Part shown: in pieces, positions 13,701 to 25,700 of the stretch
Position numbering within the stretch: the stretch's first letter is position 1
Layout of the letters: each line of letters starts with the position of its first letter
Source of the DNA: Siderastrea radians
Taxonomy: Eukaryota; Cnidaria; Anthozoa; Scleractinia; Rhizangiidae
Assembly (NCBI GenBank): GCA_964017195.1
Contig: OZ024889.1
Span: forward strand, 52,386,418-52,450,417
Direction: 5' to 3'
Length of the DNA stretch: 64,000 nucleotides
Position numbers and translations under genes: made by a program
The notes under the pieces: generated by a model
What the model saw: only the letters and a program-made list of their open reading frames with translations
What the model was told of the DNA's origin: nothing
The model's database searches: none

Positions 13701-16700
13701 GCATGGTTAAATAATTAAGGTGTGTTCAACGTGGGGTTCTTTTTGTATTCGACGTGAACAGCTCGAACAAAGTTCTATATCCTCTTCCGTCTCGAAACGA
13801 GCTCGACAGGTGTTACACCATGGTGATGTGCGTCACATCCAACTGCAAACTGTCGTCGACTTCAAAGTTCTCATTTGAGTTCAACATTTTACTAATCTGA
13901 TCCAATATGCGGCGGGCCCCGGATAAGGGGTCTCGCCAATCGCCGATAGTTACATATGCTGAGGTGTGGACCGATTGAAGTCGGTTGGAAGATAAATAGA
14001 TTTGTATTCTGTCATGGTCCGGCATATTACGCGTGAGATCTTCGATTTGATCCGCCAATCCTTCTTCAAACGCGCGCACAATATTGCCATGCCCTTCTGG
14101 AAAACTCTCTGGCGGGTTTTCCACGCGTAAGTGATAGCTTGTACGTGTGATTCCATAGCTCTTGGCTTGACGTTCTCGGAATTTAACACGTCGAAATTGA
14201 TAATGGTTGCGTCGTTGCGGTACAGCACCACCTTCCTGTTCCCATAAATCCATAAAGTCATTAAGATCATCGTCGGACTCGGTGTTACTTGCCATGCTAA
14301 CAAAAAAAATGATGCATTGAAAAGATAGAAAGGTGATATATAGACTGTTTTGATTGACAGCTTCTTTTTCTTATATATACAGGCACCACTCATCACTTTT
14401 TATTTGTTCAATGTATGGAGAGACCAAAAAACAAAACAAGTCCCTAAAATGGAATCTCCTTTTACTGCAAGCGGCAATATCGATTATAACACTCGTTTTT
14501 ATCAAGAAATGGTCGAATGCCGATGGAAACGATGTTGGATCGTGGCCATTCTCAAACATATTCATCGTCACGTGCACGATCTAGAACCACCCACTCAACC
14601 CGTTTACAGTGAAGAAGTATTACTTCATATGCGTCATATTAATGAGGCCATCAAAGAAGGGTTACGCCATCTGTCTTTGGATTTGGTGTATCAATCGTGG
14701 CGCAATCTACTGACCCAATATCACATGGACGTCCCGTGTTGGCAACCTAACGACATCGAATTCATCGTGCACATCACGAGCCCCGACATCGTGACAGAAC
14801 AAATTTTAGAAGAAATCGTGTCTTTTCGACACCAATTTAGTACGTTCACCTATGAACTTTTGGGTTTGACACATGAAGACGTGGATAACATTTTTGGGTG
14901 GTCACGTGCAACCTTACGTCAACGTGGATGGGCGGGCATCGACATACCCGATGGACCTGAACGTTGACCCTTATTTTTTTGTCTCCACCAATCCTAGCTA
15001 AGATCACGTCAACATCACGTCATCATCGCCTATAAAATAGCGTGTTCTTTTTTTCATTCCTTCTCTCTTCAATTCACCATGGCCACGAAGAGACCTTTGC
15101 AACAACTCGAAGAGATGGTGACTGCTTTACCCCCTGCACCCACGGAGAAAAAGTCCAAAAAAGACAAAAAAATCAAAATCAAAAAACCACTCCAAGTGGA
15201 TCCTTCTTCACCACCACCAGTACCGTCAACACCTACAACGACCACATTGTCACCACCACCAGTACCGCCGCCGCCACCACCACCGCTCATCAATATGGAT
15301 GACTTATTCAATGGTGACAATATTCTCAATTTGTTAAATCCGCCTGCTGCTAGTTATCAAGTACAACTACCGCCTATGGAACAAGCTTGTCGATCCGTTG
15401 TCTGCCCTATGCATCAAACAGACCTAACTTGCTTTCAAGCCCAAACCACAGGAGACACTTACATCAAATGCCAAGAAAAGAAATGTGGCCTCTTTTGTCA
15501 TCAAGATCAAATCGCCACTTATCTCAAGATCATTAATGAAAAACTCCATCCTGATTATCTCAAAAGAACCCTGGTGTGTGACTGTGAAGAACCCGTGGTC
15601 TTACGAATCAGCCGATCCCAAGCCAACCCCAACCGTCCTTATTTCACATGCAAAGAAACACCCGAGGATCGATGTCCTTTCTTTCAATGGGCCGACAAAC
15701 CCTTGAAACCCAAGAACCGAAAAAAACAAAGACAAGACACGACCAAGTAAAGACACACGAACTGTTTTTAATGAACAATGATTATGATACATGATAAAAA
15801 CAAATGAAAAAGCAGGTCCGGAAAAAAGAGCATCATCGACCGGGGCGCCGGTAAAATGAAATACGCGCGCTCTTTTGACTTTTTTTGACTTGTGAAATCT
15901 ATAAAAGGCTGATGTTGTAAGAATAAAATTTTTATTAGTGTGACCATGGAGTCTGTGTGGTTGTGTTATGCGTGGGAGGGTTTGTTGTCCCTGGTGCAAT
16001 GGCAATGCCATCAATCCCTTTGCCAAGTCTTATATGATCATCAACCCGGTGTCAAAATCCCCATTCCCCCATGTCCCGAGGACACGCCTCCTCTCCAGAT
16101 CTTTGAAGAAACCCATGTAGACCGCAACCTGTATCGATGGGTGGTGTTTGTCTTATGGTTAAAAGCTCATCCGAACGCATGGCGATGGTATCGAATCATT
16201 CAAAAGGCGCATCCCCACACCATCCCTTCCATACACACCTTGTGGGATGAGTGTCAGAAAGTATGGCGCCTCGAAAGACCAAACGAACGAAACTCGATGT
16301 CTCGCAATCATGGTTGACCCGTTACCACGATCCTCGAGCCCCGGGCAGTTTAGGAGGCGTGCAACGGTTTGCCAAGGCCCATCACCTCCCCTTGAAAAAA
16401 GCCCAACGGATCTTGGAACGGGATTTAGCCTACACGTTGCATAAACCGCGACGTCGTCGTTTTCCGACCTTGCCCGTGATCGTAGGAGGCTTAGACGATC
16501 AATGGGTGGCGGATTTGGTGGAAGTCCAACCGTTGGCCAAGTATAATCGTGGCATTCGGTATTTACTGACGGTGTTGGATGTGTTGTCGAAATACGCGTG
16601 GGTGCAACCGTTGAAAGGCAAAACGGGGGTGGCCTTGGTCCAAGCGTTTGATAAGATTTTGAAACAAGGAGGTCGACGTCCCAATCGATTGCAAACGGAT

Positions 16701-19700
16701 CGAGGGAAGGAATTTTACAATCGCACGTTTCAACGTTGGCTCGAGGAGCAAGGAATCCAGCATTTTTCTACCCAAGGGGATGCCAAAGCGAGTGTGGTGG
16801 AACGATTTAACCGCACCTTGAAAGAACGTTTGTACCGCTATTTCACTGCTGCCAACACGTTGAAATTTGACAATGTGTTACCCGAGTTGGTCCAAGGCTA
16901 CAATGCCACACGTCATCGAAGTATTGGTATGGCCCCTCAAGACGTGACGTGGGAAAACGATGAAGCCGTGTGGAAACGCCTGTACGAGAAACGTTTGAAA
17001 AGAAAACACTCCCAACCCAAATTCAAAGTAGGGGATCGTGTGCGTCTCAACAAGATTCATCGTACGTTTGAAAAAGGGTATTTACCCGGTTGGACCGAAG
17101 AAGTGTTTGTCGTGCATCGTGTGGTGCCGGGTCCTGTGCCCACCTACAAGATTCGCGAATGGGATGACACGCCCGTCGATGGCACGTTTTACAAGGAGGA
17201 TTTACAAAAAGTACACGTGTCCGATGTGTTTCGTATCGAAAAGGTACTTAAGCGTCAAAATGATCGCCTGTTGGTCAAGTGGAAAGGGTGGCCGGACAAG
17301 TACAATAGTTGGATTGCCAGGGGAGACGTGACCTCCCTCCGACCGCCCCAGACAAAGAAAGAGACAAGCCCACCCCAGAAAAACAAAAGACGACGACGAC
17401 GACGCGACTAGACAGGGATGACGTGGGTGCCCAATTCTTCGTTTTACGTGACGTTGATGAGTCATGCGAGTACCAAAGAGTTTCCTGGGAACAAGAGTCA
17501 TCATTTCAGAAACCGATTGCCGAAACCTATCCGATTTGTGGGACGAGGATGGATGGTGGGTATGGTGAGTTTATCCTTACCCATCATTCCAGTGATAACG
17601 GAAGAAGGAGGAGTGGGCGATTCCCATCCTCTGTTGTATGTACGATGGCACGAACGGGTGTATACCCAAGACGATCAAGGGAACGATCGCTGGTACCATG
17701 AACGTCGCGAATTCACTGTCTACGGTCGAGATATGAGAAAGGAGATGGCCTCGTCGACGGGATCGCATTTTTTTCATCAACTGGTGTACCGTTACGAGCA
17801 AAGCCGTGCGAAACAAACCGCCCCCAAAAACAAATGGGCGGAGGACAATGGGATCAAATTGTATCCGACCTTTGAATGGACCTCCGAAGGGGATTTGTTG
17901 TTGAATACCACCAATGTGGATTACAAACGACAAGTAGCGCACGTGTCATGGGGCAGAACCTTGGCCCTGAGAATGGGATGGATTGAACAAGTGTCCCCCG
18001 GCCAGTATCGATTGGGTCCGAATCTCTTGCAAGAATTTCAAGGCATTTCCACCATTCCCACCCCGACGGATGTCCGCGATACCAGCAACAAGCCCCTCTT
18101 TTGGAAAGTCGAGGGGGATTATCTGAAATTGAGTCTATCGTGCCCTTGGCGGTTTGTGAATTTGAACAAGACCTTTCGTCCTTCGTTGGAATTTCCCTCC
18201 ACGCGTCCTTTGCACGTGTATTGTGATGTAGGGACCAGCAGCATGGTAGGGGGTCGCATCACGGATCTCTTACGAGAAATCAAGTACCAGCCTCAAAACA
18301 CCACCCACTTTGAACCTCGACATATTCAATATGTCCCAGTACGCAACGAAGTGGTAGAAATCGTGGAAACCCAGATGGCCGAAACCAATGGGGATCTGGT
18401 CAAGTTTGGTGAAGGGCATACCCTCCTGACCCTCCACTTTAAAAGGGAAGTGGTCGTGTAAAGAAGAAGAAGAAGACAACATGTCGTTCTACGTGACGTT
18501 ACCCAGTCATGCCAACCGACGTGAATTTCCCAACAACCAAGCCAATTCCTTCAAGATTCGTTTACCGAAACCGTTGCAGTTATCCGGAGGGGGATGGCAA
18601 GTGGGGTTGAGTGCCATTTCCTTACCCGATGCTCGCGTCAATTTGTATGAGTTGGTCAAGAAAAATGGGTACGTCATGGGGACGTCCTGGGACCAAACCT
18701 ATCCCAAACCGGGTGGAAAAGACGGGGAAATGACCTCGCGAGTAGAGACTGCGCGAACCATCATCAATGACATTCAAGATTTGGATTGGGTAGTAGATGG
18801 CGTGACTTTCATGAAAGCCATCATTGCCCACTTGGAACAACAACGTAAGGAATTGGCGATTCAAGGGGGTCGGTTTACCAACGATCAAGGCAAACACACC
18901 TACATCAAGTTCAAGTGGGAAGGCGAAGATCTGCTCATTGACAACACCAATATCTGCCATTGTGGCACCGACACGCCAGCCCTGACCATCTACACCAAGT
19001 TGGCTCTCAAGATGGGATGGTTACGTAAAATTGACACTGTATTGATGTTGGGACCAAACTTACAACAAGAATTCATCGGGGATCAAATCCCCAACATGAC
19101 AAAACCAGCCGTTGACAACGCTTGGAACGATGTGAACGACGATCAGAGCAAGCCGGTCTTTTGGACGGTGCGTTCGTTTTTACCGGATTATTTACAATTG
19201 AGTATGAGTTGTAATTGGCGTTTCACGAACTTGAATGTGGCGTTTCGAGCGGTGGTGGGGGAACCTACACGATCATTGCACGTGTACTCCGACGTGGCAG
19301 GCAGCACTGTGGTGGGCAATCGCGTGACCGATTTGTTGCGTGAAATCCAGTACAAGCGACAAGCACGTGGCACCATCTACTTTGAACCGTTGCACATTCA
19401 ATACATGGCTCTTCGTAACGAGGTGGTGGAAATGATTCATGTTCAAGTGGCTGAAACGATTGGTAGAGGAGGAGACTTGGTCAAGTTTGGTGACGGCCAT
19501 ACCATTGTCACGTTGCACTTCAAAAAGGCATAAAAAAGAGAGACGAGAAGGGACCCCAAGTCAATCATGCCTCCGAAACGACGACGACGACGACGACGAC
19601 GAAAACAGCGTCCCCAAGCGGGGGAAGGGATCAACGCAGTGATTGCGGGAATTCCTAAAACTGCATGGTCCATCACCAAAGGGATAGAAAAGTTGGCTAA

Positions 19701-22700
19701 AAAGAATGCCAAAAAAGCGCATTTGAAACGCATGGAGGAAATCCGACAAGGAAAACGAAAACGCTATGCGGGGGAATCGTTTACGTGCAACCTCATGTGA
19801 GTATAAAAAGAAAACAAGGGTTGTGAAAAACAAACAAACATGCCAAAGACAAGAGTGCGTCGAACGAGACGAAGAAGAAGGCAACGAGGGGGTTTATTCC
19901 CACTGGCCGCTCTCATTCCTGCCTTGATCGCTGGAGGAAAAGCCGTGGCGTTGGGTGCCGCGGGTGGTGCTGCGAGTTACGGGGCTAAAAAAGGGTTGGA
20001 AGCCGCGTTTCGAAAAAGAAGACGATGACGGTATAAAAAGAGACGAGTGCTGTGACACCAACCAAACGTGATCCTTGGTAAAGCGTGAAGAGCACGATGC
20101 GTGGGGGAAGTTTGACACGATTTCGGACCGACGAGTGGTATGATCAACAAGGCAAAGGGTTGATGACGGATCTCTTGCGTGGGGGGTTCCAAGGCCTTAA
20201 AAGCACGCGAAATCCTTTAAAATTGCCTAGTAATATCAAGAGAGGCTTGGAAACGGGTTTGACACGCGGGATCAAACGCAAAGCCGAAGACGTCCTTAAA
20301 AAGGAAATCACCAAACAAGCCAAGAAAGCGTTGAATCAGAAGAACGTGAAAGAAGCCGTGCGGGTGGCCAGTGCTTTGTTTCCCAAACAAGTGAAACGAG
20401 CGCGGGATATTTTTGGAGTGTGAACATGGAGCCCGTGCCTTCGCGACCTCGACGGATCCGTAGTGATCGGGGTTTGTCTCAATGGGGAGGACTGTATCCT
20501 TTTTGGAAACTCATGCGACGACAACGGGGAGGCTGGTTGAGTCCCGAGGTGATGAGAGTGCCCGGGTTTGATTTGAGACAACGCTTAGCACGACGCTATA
20601 AAAACCCCTCACGACGACGGGGTGCCACCACTCGACGACGACGACGACGTTAAACATGCCTGACGTGAGTACGCAAACCCCACCGGCTCATCCACGTTCC
20701 GAAGGGACAATCAACCCGGCGTTACGGATTTTCAATGTGCCGCCGACCGACATTAGCATCAATGCCTATCGCATGGTCACCATTCAACCCACCACCACGG
20801 GCATCAATCCCATGGAATTCATCATTCCGGGATTAGACGATTTTGTGGATTTGGGACGCAGTTACTTTACCATGGAATTGAGATTGAAAAAGGATGATAA
20901 CGGGAACTTGGTGGCCGCGGAGAAATTGTGGCCCGTCAATAATTTGGCCCATTCCATCATCAAACAAATTGACTTGCATTTGAATGGCACGTTGATCAGC
21001 CCTCAATCCGACACCTATCATTACAAAGCTTACCTGGAAACCTTGTTGAATTATGACCGAGAAGATGGCAAGACCGTGTTGGGACCCCAAGGCTGGTACA
21101 ATCAAGTGGATTCCCCACCCCAATGGACCGACAACAATACCAACAGTGCCGCACCGCATAATGACTACCGGGATCTGAGTGCCAATCACAAAGGAGCCTT
21201 GGCCGCCATGGTCGCCGAAACCGCCAAGTATGCTGGAGGTGTCACCCACAGTCTGGTGTTTACCCCGCACCTGGAAGTGTTTCACACCGGCAAACTGTTG
21301 GTGCCTGGCATCGAAATCAAGATGAAATTTCATTTCAATGGTCCGAACCTGTTTTTGAATGGCGTGGCTCTAGCCGGCCGATTGATGGAAGGCGATGTCA
21401 AACTACGGTTTCATCTCTGTCAACTGCGTTTGAATGACGCCATCTACCAGAGTTTGTCTGAAAAAAGACACAATGAAGGCGAAGTGGCTGCCTACCCCAC
21501 CGTCCGAAGTGAAATCCGGACCTTTAGCATGCAAGGCAACCTGGTCCGCTTTGATATCCCCAACCTGTTTCAAAACAGAGTGCCTGACCGATTGATTGTA
21601 GGGTTGTTGGACAGCCGCGCCTTCAATGGGGATGTGACCCGAGATCCCTTCTGCTTCCAGAAATTTGGGCTGACCTCCATGAAACAGATTGTCAAAGGAG
21701 AAGAATACCCTTATGAAACCCTGCACTTGGTACGGAACAATGGCACCCGAGATAACTTGGGCTACTTCCGTTTTCTGCAAGCCAGTGGCGCCTGGTGTAA
21801 AAAGAAAGGCAATATGGTGGAACTAGGAGATTGGGGCCAAGGGAAAAATTGTACCTTGTACATGTATGACAATGTGGCCAATGGATGTGCTGACAGTCAA
21901 ACCCTCAACCCCAAGCAAACCGGTGATTTACAACTCAGCTTGGAATTTGGAGCTGCCCCCGGTACCAATATAACTGTGCTCGTCTATGGAGAATTTGAGA
22001 ACTTGCTGGAGATTGACCGCAACGGAGCCGTGTTGTACAACATTTACCAGCACTAAAGAAAGAAAAGATGGAACACGTGGCCTTGAATAATGTGCAGTTG
22101 GATTATTTAGCCCGTGACGACCCCCAATTGAAACCGATGTTTTACGGGACAGTGGCCTGTGATCGTTTACCCAAGAGTCCTGTCAAAACCCAACGCCAAG
22201 GGTACATTGTGAACACCGACCCGCACGATCAACCCGGACAACATTGGTTGGCGGTGTGGACGGAGGGAAACGTGTGTGAAGTCCTCGACAGTTATGCCTT
22301 GCCATTGGACACGTACGTGCAAGCTGCCCCGTTACGAGCGTGGATTGTTCAACATTGGAAATATGTGGTGACCAATGGCAAGTCCCTCCAAGCCATCTCA
22401 AGCAAGTCCTGTGGCGATTATGCGTTGTTGTACTTGAAAGCCAAAGCCCGTGGCCGGACCTTGCAAGAATTTTTAAATGAGTTTTCCGATCATGATTATG
22501 TAAGCAATGACCATCAAGCCGGTCAACGCCTTCAGCAACTCATTGTAGGTCAAGAAGCCAGATGGTATCAACTTTGTTGTCATCCGTATCATCAACGGAA
22601 TGGTTAAATAAAATTCGTTGGAAAAACAAGTGTGTCGGAGTCGTAGCTCAGTTGGTAGAGCCTTTGGATCCCCTAAAAAAAACAGGTGTGGGGGATTGGG

Positions 22701-25700
22701 CGTGGGTTCGAGTCCCACCGACTCCAATAAAAAGGTGCCTTTTTTTTAAATGGGTAGTTAGTCATCATGCAAACGGCGAAACCGTTTCGTTTTCATACCC
22801 CCTCCTCTATCTTGGTGGTGGGTCCTTCGGGATGTGGGAAAACCGTGTTTACGGAAAAGTGTTTAAAAGAACGAACCCACTTATTCCCTCAAGCGCCTTC
22901 CAGTGTGCATTATTGTTATGGCATTTGGCAAGACAAATACCGGGATTTTCAACGACAAGGCATTCATCTTCATCAAGGCATTCCTTCCAGTCAAGATTTA
23001 ACGCGATGGTATCAACCCTCGGGCGGGGGATTACTCGTGTTGGACGATCTGATGGATGAAGGGAGCAACGATAAACGCGTGTTGGATTTATTTACCAAAG
23101 ATTCTCATCATCGCAACGTGACAGTCTTGTACCTTTGTCAAGACATGTTTCCGGCTGGAAAATATGCCAAAACCATCTCGAGGAATGCTCATTATATTGT
23201 GGCGTTTAAAAACCCTCGGGATCAATTAGGGGTACGCAACGTCATGCTGCAATCGTTTCCGACCACGTGGAAAGACACGTTAGAGACGTTTCATCACGCC
23301 ACTGCACGGCCTTATGGGTATTTGGTGTTGGATTTGCACCCGGCCTCGTCCGATCAACAACGCTTGTTGAGCCACGTCTTAAAAGACGAGGGATGGACGC
23401 GCACGTATCAAAAAACGTCGCAGTGATCAGGATGTCAAGTAAAAGAAAAACCGTGGTGTCCTTATTGAATGGACCGTTGTCCAAACTCAATGGTTTAAAG
23501 TTTAAACCGGAACTTTTGCAACGCATGGATTCCTTGTATGCCTTTTACCACAAACAGTGGTGGTGTTATCGGAAAATGCTGAATCATTTCAAGTTTGTCA
23601 ACGCCTTGTTCAATGGCTTGGCATTACTCCTGATGGCAGCGGGCATGATTGCCGGACCCCTCTTGGAAAACAGTACTTTGGTGGCGTGTTTGGCGGCCGT
23701 GGGTACGGTGGTCAAAGGATGGAACGATTTTAAACAATACCGGTTTAAAGTGACCATGAGTCGGTTTGCATTTACCACGTATGCCAAAGCCTTGACCGAA
23801 TTGAAAACCTATGTGCGTGGTGTTCCTTTCGAGGACCTGGAAAGGTTTTTGATCAAGATGCAAACGTTGGATGATACCATTGTGGATTTCACCCCTCCGT
23901 TACCCAAACGGTGTCTACAAGATTACCGCCGTCATTTTATGTACCAACCCGTGGAAGCCCTATGCTATGTGGACGGATGTCCTCGTCCCTTGAGACCCAA
24001 AGACTATTGGATAGATAAAAAGCCGCTCCCTCCCAGTCCCACGCTCTTAGAACCATGGCCGTCCAACGACGACGACGACGCAGAAAAAGGAAACGACGTC
24101 AAAGAGGAGGGGGTTTAATCAGACAACAAGGCCGTGGCTGGTGGCAAGATTTCAAACGCAATACCCGTCAAGGCTATAAAGAGACGCGAGATGCCATCAA
24201 ACAAAACAAAGCCCTTCAACGTGTGTTGTTGCACTCATGGTATCCTTGAGGAGACGACGACGACGTCGTCGTCAACGAGGCGGTTTTTTAAATCTATTGG
24301 TCCCCGCCATGGCGGGATTGGGGAAAGCCGTGGCCTTGGAAACGGATAAACGTATAAAACGCACCATTCAAAAAGCCAACCAACGCTATCGTCGTCGCCA
24401 TCGGTAAACGATGCAACGTCTTCGACGTCAATTGCCGTTTTTACGGTCCATGTTACAAGAAGCCAATGACTCCAAACGACAAGAGTTGTTACAACATGCC
24501 AATGCCGATCAAATCAATGCTGTGAGTGAACTGGTTCTTAACTTCTTAAAAAACAAGATTCCCGTCACCCCACCCATCCTGGCCAAACTTCAACCCTATA
24601 AAAAGGTGCTACGGGATTTGGGACGTCGTCAACATTCCGTCAAAAAACGTCGTCAGTGGTTGGTCCGACAAAAAGGACGCGGGTTATTTCAAGGACTACA
24701 TCACGTGTTATGTCAATGTGCTCGACCGACCCGTTAACCCTGGCCACATGGATCACCCTGTTACAAGAGGCCAATCGGGCCACCGACAAGTGGAAAGACG
24801 CCTGTTCTTATTGGAAGCATAAATATCACCTGTTGTATCGAGAGTACCAACACATCTTAAAGGCCCGTCTTTGTGAGAACTGTCGTGTTGTGGAAGACGG
24901 GGAACTTTGCTCTGACTGTAGTCAACGATGGACGAGGTGTACATGATTCCCCACAAGGACTTGGAACAACTCATTCAATATTACAAAGGAGAACTCACCG
25001 AAAATGCCTTGTTGAACAAAGCCGCCACGTTAGCCGCCAAAAAACATGTCTTGTTAGCCAATCCCGAATTACCCCCCGCCGTGGTCAATGCTCAAATCAA
25101 ACCGATGAGTCAAGAATTAACCAAGTTAACCAAACGCATCCGTCAATTTCCTGGCGGGGTGGGGGTTGGTGCCCCGGGTGCACCGCCAGGCGAGGAAGAA
25201 GAAGAAGCCGGGGATTTGGTGACGGGACCCGTGGAACAATGGTTGAAGCGCATGATAAAAGGCAGCCCGTCCACCCCCAAACCACCCATTACCCCTGCCA
25301 CCAAGAAAGGCAAAGGAGCAGCCACCACCAGTAAGATTCCCAAGAAAGGGAGCCCATCCACCAGTCGAGGGGATCTACAATCGCGTTTAGAAGCCATTCG
25401 AGAACAACGCAAGACCTTGGAAAAAAAGTTAGCCGAGAGTCGTAAAGGCAAAGGCAAAGGCATCTCCCGTGAAGTGCAAGCATTAAAACCCTTACCCGGT
25501 TGGGAAGATTGGCACCGAGGTAAAAAGTTACGACGTCGATTGGATTACGACAGTGAGTAAAAAGATGCCCACCCAGAGGAGGAGACGGGGCGTCAAACGG
25601 AAACGCCGCCAATCCGGTGGGGCGGTGGATGTCCAAAAATGGATCGCCAAAACCGGGAAAGAATTTCATTGGCCTGGCTATCAGTACATGGGCCCTGGGA

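Noticed and set aside
16251..16262. Upstream GTG start for the integrase
   Set aside because: A GTG start is not expected for a eukaryotic message, and ATG 16263 fits the family N-terminus.
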